NCBI RefSeq assembly: GCF_016919705.1
Contig: NZ_CP070368.1
Location: 1,984,001 to 2,048,000, forward strand
Direction of reading: 5' to 3'
From: Paracoccus methylovorus
GTDB taxonomy: Bacteria > Pseudomonadota > Alphaproteobacteria > Rhodobacterales > Rhodobacteraceae
Length of the DNA stretch: 64,000 nucleotides
Below the pieces are notes generated by a model. That model saw only the letters and a list, made by a program, of their open reading frames with translations. It had not been told where the DNA came from and did no database searches. Positions within the stretch are counted from its first letter, which is position 1. The number at the start of each line of letters is the position of its first letter. The translations under genes and the position numbers were made by a program. Below are positions 20,888 to 30,079 of the stretch, piece after piece.

Positions 20888-22810
20888 TCAGGCACGTTTT
20901 GCCAGCGCCACACCCAGAACCTCCAGCACCTTGGCTTCGATGTCGGGGGCGGACATGCGGGCCTCGCGATACATGGCTTCGGGGCTGGCGTGGTCGATGA
21001 ATGTGTCGGGCAGGACCATCTGGCGGAAGCGCAAACCGTCGTCAAACACGCCTTCGTCCGAAAGCAGTTGCGCGACCAGACTGCCAAAGCCGCCGACCGC
21101 ACCCTCTTCGATGGTGATCAGCGCCTCATGCGTGCGCGCAAGGCGCAGGATCATTTCGCGGTCCAGAGGCTTGGCAAATCGCGCATCGACCACCGTCGGG
21201 CCGACGCCCCGCGCCACAAGCGCCTCGCGCGCCCGCATGACTTCGGACAGGCGGGTGCCAAAGGACAGGATGGCGACGCGCTTGCCCTCGGCGATCATCC
21301 GGGCCTTGCCGATCTGCAACACCTCGCCACGCTCGGGCATCTCGACGCCGGTACCCTCGCCGCGCGGATAACGAAAGGCGATGGGACCTTCATCATGGGC
21401 GGCGGCGGTGGCCACCATATGGACCAGTTCGGCCTCGTCGGCGGCGGCCATGACCACCATGCCGGGCAGGTTGGCAAGGAATGCGACGTCATAGGCGCCG
21501 GCATGGGTCGCGCCGTCGGCGCCCACCAGACCGGCGCGGTCGATGGCAAAGCGCACCGGCAGGCGCTGGATCGCCACGTCATGCACGACCTGATCGTAAC
21601 CGCGTTGCAGGAAGGTCGAATAAAGCGCGCAGAACGGCCTCATCCCGCCTGCCGCCAGCCCGGCCGAGAAGGTCACGGCATGTTGCTCGGCAATGCCCAC
21701 GTCAAAGCAACGGCGCGGGAACCGCTCGGCAAACAGATTAAGCCCGGTGCCGTCCGGCATGGCGGCCGTGACGGCGACAATGCTTGCATCCCGGCTGGCC
21801 TCATCGACCAGCGCCCGGGCAAAGACCGAGGTATAGCTGGGCGCATTCGATTTCGCCTTGGCTTGCGCCCCGGTTTCCACGTTGAATTTCGCGGTGGCAT
21901 GGCCCTTGTCGGCGGCGCGCTCGGCCGGGGCATAGCCCTTGCCCTTGCGGGTCACGGCATGGATCAGCACTGGGCCCGTGGCGCGCGTCTTGACCGTGCG
22001 CAAGAGCGGCAGAAGCTGGTCCAGATCATGCCCATCGACCGGGCCGATATAGGAAAAACCCAGTTCCTCGAACAGGGTGCCGCCGACGGTCATGCCCTTG
22101 AGCATCTCTTTGGCGCGGCGCGCACCCTCTTGCAGGGGCGGCGGCAGGAAGCCGACCGCACCCTTTGCCACGGCCTTGAGGTCCTGGAAGGGTCCTTCGG
22201 CATAAAGCCGCGTCAGATAGCGCGACAACGCCCCGGTCGGCGGGGCGATGGACATCTCATTGTCGTTCAGCACCACGAACAGCCGCTTGCCAAGATCGCC
22301 CGCGTTGTTCAGCGCCTCAAAGGCCATGCCCGCGCTCATCGCGCCATCGCCGATCACCGCGATGGCGTCGCCCGGATCGCCGCCCAATTCACGCGCCATG
22401 GCCAAGCCCAGCGCCGCGCTGATCGAGGTCGAGCTGTGCCCGGCCCCGAACGGGTCATAGGGACTTTCGGACCGTTTGGTGAACCCCGACAGCCCTCCCT
22501 CCATCCGCAAGGTGCGGATACGGTCGCGCCGCCCCGTCAGGATCTTGTGCGGATAGCATTGGTGGCCGACGTCCCAGATGATCTTGTCGCGCGGTGCGTC
22601 AAAAACGGCATGCAGCGCCACGGTCAATTCGACCACCCCCAGCCCTGCGCCCAGATGACCGCCGGTCACGGAAACGGCGCTGACCGTCTCGGCCCGCAAT
22701 TCATCGGCAAGCTGTCGCAGCTCGCGATCTGTCAGGTCCTTGAGGTCGGATGGCAGCGTCACCCGGTCCAGAATCGGTGTCGAAGGGCGGTCGGAAGTCT
22801 CTTGGGTCAT
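20888..22810 (-). CDS. dxs: 1-deoxy-D-xylulose-5-phosphate synthase
   Basis: Thiamine-dependent enzyme that condenses pyruvate and glyceraldehyde 3-phosphate, the first step of the MEP isoprenoid pathway. The 640-aa protein has [16 protein letters not shown], the TPP motif [18 protein letters not shown], the transketolase-like [17 protein letters not shown] (catalytic Glu) and [18 protein letters not shown]. Length is normal. It lies directly downstream of ispA and xseB on the same strand, a widespread arrangement that couples precursor supply to prenyl-diphosphate synthesis. Confidence 0.97.
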   Translation of the reverse strand: MTQETSDRPSTPILDRVTLPSDLKDLTDRELRQLADELRAETVSAVSVTGGHLGAGLGVVELTVALHAVFDAPRDKIIWDVGHQCYPHKILTGRRDRIRTLRMEGGLSGFTKRSESPYDPFGAGHSSTSISAALGLAMARELGGDPGDAIAVIGDGAMSAGMAFEALNNAGDLGKRLFVVLNDNEMSIAPPTGALSRYLTRLYAEGPFQDLKAVAKGAVGFLPPPLQEGARRAKEMLKGMTVGGTLFEELGFSYIGPVDGHDLDQLLPLLRTVKTRATGPVLIHAVTRKGKGYAPAERAADKGHATAKFNVETGAQAKAKSNAPSYTSVFARALVDEASRDASIVAVTAAMPDGTGLNLFAERFPRRCFDVGIAEQHAVTFSAGLAAGGMRPFCALYSTFLQRGYDQVVHDVAIQRLPVRFAIDRAGLVGADGATHAGAYDVAFLANLPGMVVMAAADEAELVHMVATAAAHDEGPIAFRYPRGEGTGVEMPERGEVLQIGKARMIAEGKRVAILSFGTRLSEVMRAREALVARGVGPTVVDARFAKPLDREMILRLARTHEALITIEEGAVGGFGSLVAQLLSDEGVFDDGLRFRQMVLPDTFIDHASPEAMYREARMSAPDIEAKVLEVLGVALAKRA

Positions 22811-22836
22811 GGCTTGCCCCTCTCCGGGCGGGCTTG

Positions 22837-23700
22837 TCAGGCGTCGCGTTCGATAACGAAACGCGCAAGCTGCCGCAAGTTTCCTGCGGCCTCGCCATAG
22901 GGGTCAAGGGCATTTTCAGCATTACGGACCAGTTTGCGGGCCTTGTCCTGCGCCCCCTCCAGTCCCAGCAGCGACACGAAGGTCGCCTTGTTCGCCGCGC
23001 CGTCCTTACCGGTGCGCTTGCCCGTCTCGGCCTCGTTGCCGGTCACGTCCAGAATGTCGTCCTGAATCTGAAAGGCCAGGCCCAGATTCCTGGCATATTC
23101 CGCCAGCGGCGCCGTATCCTCGCCCGCCATGACGGCCCCGGCCGTCGCGGCGAACTGGATCAGTGCCCCGGTCTTGGCCTGCTGCAGCCGCTTGATGGCA
23201 ACAAGATCAAGCGGCGCGATGGCCGTCTCGGCCGCGATATCCAGCGCCTGCCCCCAGACCATGCCCCGCGCGCCAACCGCCTCGGAAAAGCCGCGGATCA
23301 GCGCCAGCCGCACCTCTGGCGCACCGACCTGCGGATCGCCGAGCAGACCAAAGGCCAGGCTTTGCAACGCGTCGCCCGCCAGGATGGCGGTTGCTTCGGA
23401 CCATTGCACATGCACGGTGGGCAAACCGCGCCGCAGGTCGTCATTGTCCATCGAGGGCAGGTCGTCATGGACCAGACTATAGGCATGCAGCGCCTCGACC
23501 GCCGCCGCGACGGGCAGCGATTCGCGGTCGCGCAACCCGAACATCCGCGCCGATTCCATAACCAGAAAGGCCCGGATGCGCTTGCCGCCGATGCAGGCAT
23601 AGCGCATGGCATCCGCCAACTCGCCCGGAGGCAGGCCGGTCATGGCGGCTTCCAGCGCAGATTGCACCTGCGCCTTCACCTCCTCAAGACGGTCCATCAT
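22837..23700 (-). CDS. ispA: Farnesyl/geranyl diphosphate synthase
   Basis: Trans-prenyl diphosphate synthase of 287 aa. The first aspartate-rich motif is [13 protein letters not shown] and the second is QIQDDILD, both intact. GGKRIRA and [14 protein letters not shown] complete the family pattern. The ATG at 23700 overlaps the xseB stop by one base (TGATG), so I reject the longer upstream frame. Product chain length cannot be fixed by eye, but context next to dxs and xseB supports ispA. Confidence 0.94.
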   Translation of the reverse strand: MMDRLEEVKAQVQSALEAAMTGLPPGELADAMRYACIGGKRIRAFLVMESARMFGLRDRESLPVAAAVEALHAYSLVHDDLPSMDNDDLRRGLPTVHVQWSEATAILAGDALQSLAFGLLGDPQVGAPEVRLALIRGFSEAVGARGMVWGQALDIAAETAIAPLDLVAIKRLQQAKTGALIQFAATAGAVMAGEDTAPLAEYARNLGLAFQIQDDILDVTGNEAETGKRTGKDGAANKATFVSLLGLEGAQDKARKLVRNAENALDPYGEAAGNLRQLARFVIERDA

Positions 23701-23936
23701 CACAGGCCCTCGGCCGGGACGGTGCCTGTGGGCTGACCATTGGCGGCCAGCGTGATCTTTTCGACCCGCTCCTCGGCCTCGCGCAAGCGCTTGTCGCAAT
23801 GCGCCCGCAGGGCCGCGCCGCGTTCATAAAGCTTGATCGATTCCTCCAGCGTGGCTTCGCCATGCTCCAGCCGGCCGACTGTCGCCTCCAGCTCCTTCAT
23901 CGCCTCTTCGAAGGACATGTTCTCGATCTCGGTCAC
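23700..23936 (-). CDS. xseB: Exodeoxyribonuclease VII small subunit
   Basis: Small subunit of the single-strand-specific exonuclease VII, 78 aa. It has the family core SFEEAMKELEATVGRLEHGE, TLEESIKLYERG and the coiled-coil-like C-terminal helix. It overlaps ispA by 1 nt and the upstream hydrolase gene by 4 nt, so the group is one transcription unit. Confidence 0.94.
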   Translation of the reverse strand: MTEIENMSFEEAMKELEATVGRLEHGEATLEESIKLYERGAALRAHCDKRLREAEERVEKITLAANGQPTGTVPAEGL

Positions 23937-24850
23937 GCCGCAGTCTCCCTCAGCACATCGACATGGGCGCGCGCCGAGCGGCCCAGAGCGGCAAGATCAT
24001 AACCCCCTTCCAGCGCCGATACCACCGGGGCCGAACAGATGGCCGCGGCGTCGCAGATCATGCGGGTGATTGCGGTGAAATCGGCCTCGTTCCACAGCAA
24101 CTGAGCCAGCGGATCGTCGGCATGGGCGTCGAAACCCGCCGAGATCAGCACCAGTTGCGGCCGCCATGCCTCGACCCGCACGCAAATCGCCCGCCAGGCT
24201 GCGCGGGCCTCGCCCCCGCCGCTGCCCGGCGTCAGCGCGACATTGACCATCTGGCCATGCGCGCCCCGCTCCGAAGGCAGGCCGGTGCCCGGATAAAGCG
24301 GCATCTGATGCGTCGAGGCGAAAAACGCCCGCCCCTCATCCCACAGCACATCCTGCGTGCCGTTGCCGTGATGCACGTCGAAATCCAGCACCGCCACCCG
24401 GTCCAGCCCGTGATGGTCCAGCGCCCGCAAGGCCGCAATGGCGACCGAGGACAGGATACAAAATCCCATGGCCTTCATCCGCTCGGCATGATGGCCCGGC
24501 GGACGCATGGCGACAAAGGCGTTGGGGGCCGTGCCCGCAAGAACCGCGTCCACCGCGGCGCAAACCCCGCCCACGGCATGGCGCGCCGCCATCAAACTGC
24601 CCGGCGACAGATAGGTGTCCGAATCCAACATGCCCCAGCCCTCGGCCGGGGCATTGCGCTGCAAAAGCGACAGATATTCGGCGGGATGGGCGCGCAGGAT
24701 ATCCGCATCCGCAGCATCTGGCGCCTCCCGCTGCTCCAGATCCGCTCCGCCAAGCGCAGCCAGAACGGCATCCAGCCGGGCCACCTGTTCTGGATGGCTG
24801 GGCGGCGTCACATGCGAAAGCCCCGAAGCGTGCGTATAAAGCAAGGTCAT
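23933..24850 (-). CDS. Histone deacetylase family protein (acetylpolyamine aminohydrolase-like)
   Basis: Zinc-dependent deacetylase-fold enzyme of 305 aa, started at the ATG at 24850 where similarity begins. Active-site landmarks are AMRPPGHHAERMKAMGFC (paired His), VAVLDFDVHHGNGTQD (zinc-binding Asp and His) and ISAGFDAHADDPL (third ligand). Late ALEGGYDL is also typical. In bacteria, substrates include acetylpolyamines or acetoin-related compounds; the true substrate is unknown. It is the first gene of the xseB-ispA-dxs operon by 4-nt overlap. Confidence 0.9.
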   Translation of the reverse strand: MTLLYTHASGLSHVTPPSHPEQVARLDAVLAALGGADLEQREAPDAADADILRAHPAEYLSLLQRNAPAEGWGMLDSDTYLSPGSLMAARHAVGGVCAAVDAVLAGTAPNAFVAMRPPGHHAERMKAMGFCILSSVAIAALRALDHHGLDRVAVLDFDVHHGNGTQDVLWDEGRAFFASTHQMPLYPGTGLPSERGAHGQMVNVALTPGSGGGEARAAWRAICVRVEAWRPQLVLISAGFDAHADDPLAQLLWNEADFTAITRMICDAAAICSAPVVSALEGGYDLAALGRSARAHVDVLRETAA

Positions 24851-24976
24851 CGACCCAAGGATTATGTGCCGCCTGCCCACCCGGCAAGGAAATGTTTCGC
24901 ACCCCGCCGAAAAGACCACCCGTCAACCGATCAACGCCCTCCAAAAACGCAATGGCGAATCGCAATGGCCGTCGCG

Positions 24977-25051
24977 GCCTTCTTTCGTGACCAAATATCC
25001 TCGGGGGGAGGTCATCGGCCCTGGCCGATGGCCGGGGGGCGGACAGCCCCC
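24977..25051 (-). terminator. Tandem hairpins and TATTTGG motif after mtaB
   Basis: Two hairpins follow the mtaB stop on the minus strand: GGGGGC/GCCCCC (25035-25051) and ATCGGCC/GGCCGAT (25014-25029). They are followed by GAGGATATTTGGTCACGAA. The last part is related to the motif at 2826-2848. Together they look like a Rhodobacteraceae-type gene-end element and probable terminator. Confidence 0.5.
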
Positions 25052-25076
25052 AAAGCCGGTGACGAAAGCCCCGCCC

Positions 25077-26339
25077 TCAGACCCTCAGCCGTTGCCCGTC
25101 ATGGCCGGCAATCCGCAACTCCATCAGCGTGCCCTCAGGCATATCGCGGTCAAAGGCGACCTCGGTGAAATGCTCGGTGCGGCCAAGACGGGGGCCCTCG
25201 GTCAGCACCATACGCATCTCGCCGATCTGCGCCTGCAGATGCCCGGCCAGCGCCGCATCCCCGACAGCCCGCAGCCTTGCGGCGCGCTCCTTGATCGCCG
25301 GGCCCGGCACGCGCGGCATCCGCGCCGCCGGGGTGCCCTTGCGGGCGGAATAGGGAAAGACATGCAGAAAGGTCAGCCCGCAATCCGCCACCAGCTTCAA
25401 GCTGTTTTCGAACATGGCCTCGGTCTCGGTCGGGAAGCCGGCGATGATATCGGCGCCGAAGACGATGCCGGGACGCAGCCGCCGCGCCTCTTCGCAGAAA
25501 CGGATGGCGTCGTCGCGCAAATGGCGGCGCTTCATCCGCTTCAGGATCATGTCGTCGCCTGCCTGCAGGGACAGGTGCAGATGCGGCATCAGCCGTGGCT
25601 CGGTCGCGATTGCCAGCATCAGGTTCTCATCCGCCTCGATCGAGTCGATCGAACTGATCCGCAACCGCGGCAGATCGGGCACCAGCCGCAGGATTCGCAT
25701 GACCAGATCGCCCAGACGCGGCTGCCCCGGCAGGTCGGCCCCCCAAGAGGTCAGGTCCACCCCGGTCAGCACCACCTCGTTGAAGCCGCGGTCCCGCAAC
25801 CGCCTGATCTGATCGACCACCACACCAGCCGGCACCGACCGGGAATTGCCCCGGCCATAGGGGATGATGCAAAAGGTGCAGCGGTGATCGCATCCGTTTT
25901 GCACCTGCACATAGGCGCGATGCCGACCGAAGCCGTCGATCAGGTGGCCGGCGGTCTCGCGCACCGACATGATGTCATCGACCTGCACCTTTTCGGTCTG
26001 GCCGATCAGGTCCGGGGCCTGCAACCCGGCCCAGGTCGCAGGCTGCATCTTTTCGTGATTGCCGATGACACGCGTCACCTCGGCCATGGCGGCAAAGGTT
26101 TCCGGCTCGGTCTGCGCCGCGCAACCGGTGACGATGACCGGGGCACCGGGGTTTTCACGCGCAAGCCTGCGGATCTCTTGCCGGGCCTTGCGCACTGCCT
26201 CGGCGGTCACGGCGCAGGTGTTCACGATCACCGCGCCCGTCAGACCGGCGGCATCGGCCATTTCGCGCATCGCCTCGGTCTCATATGCATTCAGCCGGCA
26301 GCCCAGAGTGGCGAAAACCGGCGGCTTCAGGTCCTTCAT
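25077..26339 (-). CDS. mtaB: tRNA t6A37 methylthiotransferase MtaB
   Basis: Radical-SAM methylthiotransferase of 420 aa that converts t6A37 to ms2t6A37 in tRNAs. The N-terminal UPF0004 domain has ATLGCRLNAYETEAM, INTCAVT and VTGCAAQ, whose cysteines hold the auxiliary cluster. The radical-SAM CxxxCxxC is in NGCDHRCTFCIIPYGRGNSRS. A C-terminal TRAM-like region follows. GCRLNAYE rather than GCQMN points to MtaB over MiaB. The start at 26339 overlaps the dapF stop as ATGA. Confidence 0.92.
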   Translation of the reverse strand: MKDLKPPVFATLGCRLNAYETEAMREMADAAGLTGAVIVNTCAVTAEAVRKARQEIRRLARENPGAPVIVTGCAAQTEPETFAAMAEVTRVIGNHEKMQPATWAGLQAPDLIGQTEKVQVDDIMSVRETAGHLIDGFGRHRAYVQVQNGCDHRCTFCIIPYGRGNSRSVPAGVVVDQIRRLRDRGFNEVVLTGVDLTSWGADLPGQPRLGDLVMRILRLVPDLPRLRISSIDSIEADENLMLAIATEPRLMPHLHLSLQAGDDMILKRMKRRHLRDDAIRFCEEARRLRPGIVFGADIIAGFPTETEAMFENSLKLVADCGLTFLHVFPYSARKGTPAARMPRVPGPAIKERAARLRAVGDAALAGHLQAQIGEMRMVLTEGPRLGRTEHFTEVAFDRDMPEGTLMELRIAGHDGQRLRV

Positions 26340-27163
26340 CCGCGCCAGACCCCATCGAAGACATGTGCCGTCGGCCCGGTCATCCAGACCCCACCCTCGC
26401 GCCAGTCGATTTCCAGCATGCCGCCGGGCACGTTGACCCTGACCCGCCGCCCTGTCAGCCCGCGCCTTGCCGCCGCCACCACTGCCGCGCAGGAACACGA
26501 TCCCGAAGCCAGCGTGATGCCGGTGCCGCGTTCCCAGATGCGCAGGGTGATCTCGTCGGACGAGACGACCTGCACCACCTCGACATTCGTCCGCTGCGGA
26601 TAAACCGGATGGTGCTCATGTTCCGGCCCGAACCGTTCCAGATCGACCGCAGCGGCATCGGGCACGAAAAAGGTCATGTGCGGATTGCCCATGCCGGTCG
26701 CCACCGGATCGCCGGGAATGGGCAGGTGCAGCGTATCGACATCCTCGGCCAGCGGGATCCCCGCCCAGTCCAGCACCGGCGCACCCATATTGACCCGGGT
26801 AAGCCGCCCCCCCGCATCCTCGGCCAGCAGCACGGCATGATCTGTGGCCAGTCGCAGCGCCGACGCGCCGGTTTCGTCCATAAGGAACCGGGCAACGCAC
26901 CGGGTGGCATTGCCGCAAGCCGCGGAAAGCGAGCCGTCGGAGTTAAAGAACACCAGCCGCGCATCGGCATTCTCGCCGGGCAGGATGACGGCCAGTTGGT
27001 CAAAGCCGACCCCGCAATGACGGTTGGCAATGGCGGTGACGGTCGCGGCTTCGGGCAGCACGCCGGTGCGGCGGCTGTCGATGACCACGAAGTCATTGCC
27101 GAGTCCATGCATCTTCATGAAAGGCAGAGGGTTCCTCTGACCGGGGTTTTGCTGGTGTTCCAT
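26336..27163 (-). CDS. dapF: Diaminopimelate epimerase
   Basis: Interconverts LL- and meso-diaminopimelate for lysine and peptidoglycan synthesis. The 275-aa protein has the opening KMHGLGNDFVVID, the first catalytic cysteine in SAACGNATRCVARF (Cys83) and conserved GMGNPHMTFF. At the second site the usual ACGSGAC pattern reads ASGSCSCAA, so the expected catalytic cysteine aligns with Ser221 while Cys224 and Cys226 lie 3 and 5 residues on. It is probably still DapF by length and context, but the shift is worth noting. It is coupled to mtaB. Confidence 0.88.
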   Translation of the reverse strand: MEHQQNPGQRNPLPFMKMHGLGNDFVVIDSRRTGVLPEAATVTAIANRHCGVGFDQLAVILPGENADARLVFFNSDGSLSAACGNATRCVARFLMDETGASALRLATDHAVLLAEDAGGRLTRVNMGAPVLDWAGIPLAEDVDTLHLPIPGDPVATGMGNPHMTFFVPDAAAVDLERFGPEHEHHPVYPQRTNVEVVQVVSSDEITLRIWERGTGITLASGSCSCAAVVAAARRGLTGRRVRVNVPGGMLEIDWREGGVWMTGPTAHVFDGVWRG

Positions 27164-27260
27164 GGCGCAGACATACTCTTGCCGAAAAGATTCTGCCAGA
27201 GGCGGCGATTTTTCCGCTTGACCCTGTCACCCGCCGCTAATACTTAGCCCCCCGTGCGAT

Positions 27261-27336
27261 GGGCCCGTAGCTCAGTTGGTAGAGCAACTGACTTTTAATC
27301 AGTGGGTCACAGGTTCGAATCCTGTCGGGCTCACCA
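27261..27336 (+). tRNA. tRNA-Lys (anticodon TTT), CCA encoded
   Basis: A complete 76-nt cloverleaf: acceptor GGGCCCG pairs with CGGGCTC, the D arm is GTAGCTCAGTTGGTAGAGC, the anticodon loop is CTTTTAA, and the T arm carries GGTTCGAATCC, ending ACCA. The adjoining downstream sequence changes to mobile-element debris, so this gene marks the edge of the accessory region. Confidence 0.97.
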
Positions 27337-27368
27337 CTGAACTTCCTGTCTGTCAGGTAACATGCGAG

Positions 27369-27406
27369 TTGTCCATTTGTGACAGCTTTTTGTCCATTTG
27401 TGACAG
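27369..27406. repeat. Tandem TTGTCCATTTGTGACAG repeats
   Basis: Two identical 17-nt units (27369-27385 and 27390-27406) are spaced 21 nt apart, one about two helical turns from the other, with a third partial TCTGTCCATT at 27411. They lie just past tRNA-Lys in DNA with no gene. They resemble iterons or regulator sites of a lost element. Confidence 0.5.
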
Positions 27407-27624
27407 ATCTTCTGTCCATTGGGCACCTCTCCTCATTTCGGTCGATGAAGTAGAGTTGCAGCAGATTACTCGCCTCCCCTGCTGCACGCAGGACTGTCAA
27501 TAAGGGCGGGGAGCTGCCTGACGGCGCTGCAGCATGGCGGTCGCAGCGAAGCCGAGAAAGCGGCCTCCTGTCCGTGGCGGTGGCCCGCGTTGGAAATCCT
27601 CCCAAGGTGTGATGAGGACAGCGC

Positions 27625-27780
27625 TTACGCCTCATAGGCACATGCAAGATGAACGGCGTCGAGCCCTATGCCCTGCTCGACATGGATCAGCATCCGGTCG
27701 CTGTCGATATCGCCGATCTTCAGGTTGCAGACCTCGGCGGTGCGCAACCCCGCACTGGTACGCTCGGCAGCGATGCCACT
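27625..27780 (-). pseudogene. Tyrosine-recombinase (integrase) fragment
   Basis: Reading the minus strand gives SAGLRTAEVCNLKIGDI followed by DSDRMLIHVEQG. This is the conserved start of the tyrosine-recombinase catalytic domain, with its first catalytic arginine in GLR. The similarity stops right after HVEQG and a stop codon follows at 27625, so only about 45 codons remain. It is a relic of an integrating element next to tRNA-Lys. Confidence 0.65.
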
Positions 27781-28001
27781 CCAAGCTTATTGCCCGGGCC
27801 GAACTGGAGGCTTTCGCCGACCAGTACCTCTCCCTCGGCGCACTCGCAGCCGAGGCTCGCATTCAGGCCAATCATGTTGCCCGCAGAATGGAACGAAACG
27901 GGATCATCCCGCTTGATTTTCCCGCGCATCTCAACAAGATTTTTCAGCGGGAGGCCGTGCAGCCGCCCGAGCATGTAGGAAGGCCGCCCATCGTTGTTTA
28001 A
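27778..28001 (+). pseudogene. Unidentified fragment with helix-turn-helix-like segment
   Basis: About 74 codons ending at 28001 read HSKLIARAELEAFADQYLS and then LGALAAEARIQANHVARRM, which has helix-turn-helix character and a mixed composition unlike shadow frames. It resembles the C-terminal part of a mobile-element DNA-binding protein, perhaps TniQ-like, but I cannot identify it. There is no credible start codon, and it abuts the integrase scrap. Confidence 0.35.
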
Positions 28002-28013
28002 GTGAAAATAGGT

Positions 28014-28253
28014 ATGGAATTAATAGACATGAACGAGAGATACTGGACATCCTTGGAGACCGGAGCTCATTCCGCTGGAACATTTTTTGACGAACTTTGG
28101 AAAGTCTGGCGTTGGTTGGGCATTGGAGTTCTGGGGTTTGGCGCCTATGACGCCACTGGTTCTACCCAAGCTCTAATTTTCAGCATCTGCGTAACGGTCA
28201 TTGGTGTCGGAACGCTCGCAAGCTGGATATTTTCCAATATAATAAAGGCATGA
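28014..28253 (+). CDS. Small hypothetical membrane protein
   Basis: Unrecognised 79-aa product from ATG 28014; a GTG at 28002 and an ATG at 28029 are alternatives. It has two hydrophobic stretches, WRWLGIGVLGFGAYDATG and ALIFSICVTVIGVGTLASW. Base composition is clearly more AT-rich than the chromosome. It lies between integrase debris and an IS copy and is probably foreign. Confidence 0.45.
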   Translation: MELIDMNERYWTSLETGAHSAGTFFDELWKVWRWLGIGVLGFGAYDATGSTQALIFSICVTVIGVGTLASWIFSNIIKA

Positions 28254-28331
28254 CAAGCAAGGGTCGAACATCAGGTGTAATTGTCAGTGTCAGCTTGGAG
28301 TTTCTTATATTTTTAATATCTACTTACCTAG

Positions 28332-29115
28332 GTCATGTTGACAAATGGCGGAGCCAGAGGCGGATCGACGTGATGTCGATGAAGCCCAGGAAGCTTTCGG
28401 CGGTCTTGTCGTAGCGGGTGGCGACGCGACGGGCATTCTTGAGCTTGTTGAAGCACCGCTCAACGAGATTGCGCAGGCGGTAGAGCCTGCGGTCAACGGC
28501 GACCCGTAGCTTCCGGGTTTTGCGCATGGGGATGACCGGCACCACGTCGCGCACCTCCATGGTCTTGCGGATGTTGTCGGAGTCGTAGCCGCGGTCTGCG
28601 AGCAGAACGCTTGGCTCGGGCAGGTTGTCAGCCATGACCAGATCGAAGCCGAGGTAGTCCGATGTCTGCCCGGCCGTGATCTCGGTTCTCATGGGCAGGC
28701 CTGCCGCATTGACCCGCAGATGGATCTTGGTCGTGAAGCCACCTCGCGAGCGGCCGAAACCTTGGCGCGGAGTCCCCCTTTTGCGCCCGCTGCCTGATGA
28801 TGAGCGCGAACCACGGTGCTGTCGATCATCTGCAGCGCATCCGGCACGATCCGGCTCTCGTTCAGCGCCTCCAGGATCTGTTCCCACAGCCCCGCCAACG
28901 TCCAGCGCCGGAACTGCCGATAGACAGACGACCATTTGCCGAACTCTTCCGGCAGGTCGCGCCAGGGCGACCCCGTTCGGGCGATCCAGAAAATCCCATC
29001 CAGAACAAGCCGATGGTTCGTGGGCTTGCGGCCGTTCGGAGAACGGACAGCCAGGATGAAGCGTTCAAAGAACGCCCACTCGTCGTTCGACATCAGGTTT
29101 CGTGCCACGCTGGTC
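28332..29115 (-). mobile_element. IS5-family element, left end missing
   Basis: A 784-bp copy of the same element found complete at 49296-50144, with the identical translated transposase. The right terminal repeat GTCATGTTGACAAA begins at 28332 next to a CTAG target sequence (28328-28331). At the other end the match stops at 29115, and about 65 bp including the left inverted repeat is gone. A DNA methylase fragment begins exactly there. Confidence 0.9.
28333..29115 (-). pseudogene. IS5-family transposase (5'-truncated, frameshift type)
   Basis: Two overlapping reading frames encode an IS5-family (IS427-like) DDE transposase joined by a -1 frameshift at an AAAAGGGGG run. Frame one carries the N-terminal domain (SNDEWAFFERF, DGIFWIARTGSPWRDLP, MIDSTVVRAHHQAAG with a catalytic Asp). 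Frame two carries LLADRGYDSDNIR (second Asp) and the C-terminal RNLVERCFNKLK with the Glu. The start codon present in the complete copy is missing, so this copy is likely inactive, although it could still be moved by the other copy's enzyme only if both ends were present, which they are not. Confidence 0.85.
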
Positions 29116-29439
29116 AACGCCAAGACCGGCACAGGCAACGCGATCCAGAGCCATCGCATCCCGGACTCTGTCTTCCGCATTATGCGCCACAAGGGCGGGC
29201 TAGGTGCTGCAGGGTCGCACCCGGCCGTGTTTCCGGTGGCGCTGGTCGAAGCGGTACTGACCGCGTTTTCGGATCCCGGCGACCTGATCTACGAGCCGTT
29301 TTGCGGCTCCGGCACCCAGATCGTCGCCGCCGAACGCGCTGGGCGGCGGTGCTTCGCGATTGAACTGGATCCAGTCTATTGCGACGTGGCCGTGCGGAGG
29401 TGGGAGATCGCGACCGGGAAGAAGGCGGAATTGGACTAG
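29116..29439 (+). pseudogene. Phage-type DNA methylase, C-terminal fragment
   Basis: The reading frame contains DSVFRIMRHKGG, GSHPAVFPVALVEAVLTAF and the S-adenosylmethionine motif EPFCGSGTQIVAAE, then CFAIELDPVYCDVAVRRW. This is the C-terminal part of the beta-class N4/N6-adenine or cytosine methylases that phages carry, often with an N-terminal ParB domain. The 5' part, including the DPPY-type catalytic motif, is lost at the IS junction, so it is inactive. Confidence 0.78.
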
Positions 29440-29515
29440 AAGTGCCTTGGAATATAACTGCCCGAACCTCTTTGGGTCTGCTAGACGGTGTCTGACCAAA
29501 TTCAGCGGATACATC

Positions 29516-30073
29516 ATGCCACGCAAGTCTCTTCCACGCGCTCGTATTCAGGGCAATCTCGATGGCCTTTGTGGCGTTTATGCCGTCGTCAACTCAGTCC
29601 GAAACATCAGCCCCAAGAGGCTGAATGGCGACCAAGAAAAAGAGCTTTTCCGTCAGCTGATTGGATTGCTGGGCAAAGAGGATCGGCTGGAAGACGCTCT
29701 CTGCAATGGAATGACGGTTCAACCATTAGGCCGACTTATCGATGCCGCCAGCGCATTCCTGCAAGCCACACATGGCACTCGGCTTGGTCGTCAGCTTGCC
29801 TTCAGAAAAGCTCCGGAAGGGCTCCAGCAGTTTTGGGATGCCATCGTTGAACATTTGGACGAACATGGACCGGGATCAGTGCTTCTCGGACTTGGGGGAA
29901 AGCATGACCACTGGACCTGTGTAGGCACTATGAGCGAGAATACCATTACTCTAATCGACAGCGATGGCATTCGCCGCATCCATCGCAAACATTGCACAGT
30001 CGCCGATGCCAAAGGCGTACGGCATCACGTGCTTTGGCCGACCCAAACATACCTCTTGCATGCTGACACATAG
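29516..30073 (+). CDS. Papain-like cysteine protease-fold protein
   Basis: Unannotated-type 185-aa protein whose motifs fit a papain-like fold. The probable nucleophile is in GNLDGLCGVYAVVNS (Cys19, with Asn25 nearby), the His in GGKHDHWTCVG (His132), and the acidic residue in TLIDSDG (Asp148 or Asp150). No signal peptide or membrane segment is seen, so it is cytoplasmic. GC content is visibly lower than in chromosomal genes. It sits between a methylase relic and DUF3489 in phage debris. The target is unknown; regulatory or defence-associated proteolysis is speculation. Confidence 0.6.
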   Translation: MPRKSLPRARIQGNLDGLCGVYAVVNSVRNISPKRLNGDQEKELFRQLIGLLGKEDRLEDALCNGMTVQPLGRLIDAASAFLQATHGTRLGRQLAFRKAPEGLQQFWDAIVEHLDEHGPGSVLLGLGGKHDHWTCVGTMSENTITLIDSDGIRRIHRKHCTVADAKGVRHHVLWPTQTYLLHADT

Positions 30074-30079
30074 ACTTAT

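Noticed and set aside
20306..22900. 864-codon open frame opposite dxs
   Set aside because: It is a GC-rich shadow of dxs and the SH3 gene with low-complexity Arg/His/Gln composition and no family similarity.
27237..27647. Open frame antisense to tRNA-Lys encoding a RIRTCDPLIKSQ-type peptide
   Set aside because: This is the well-known false protein produced by reading the reverse strand of a tRNA gene.
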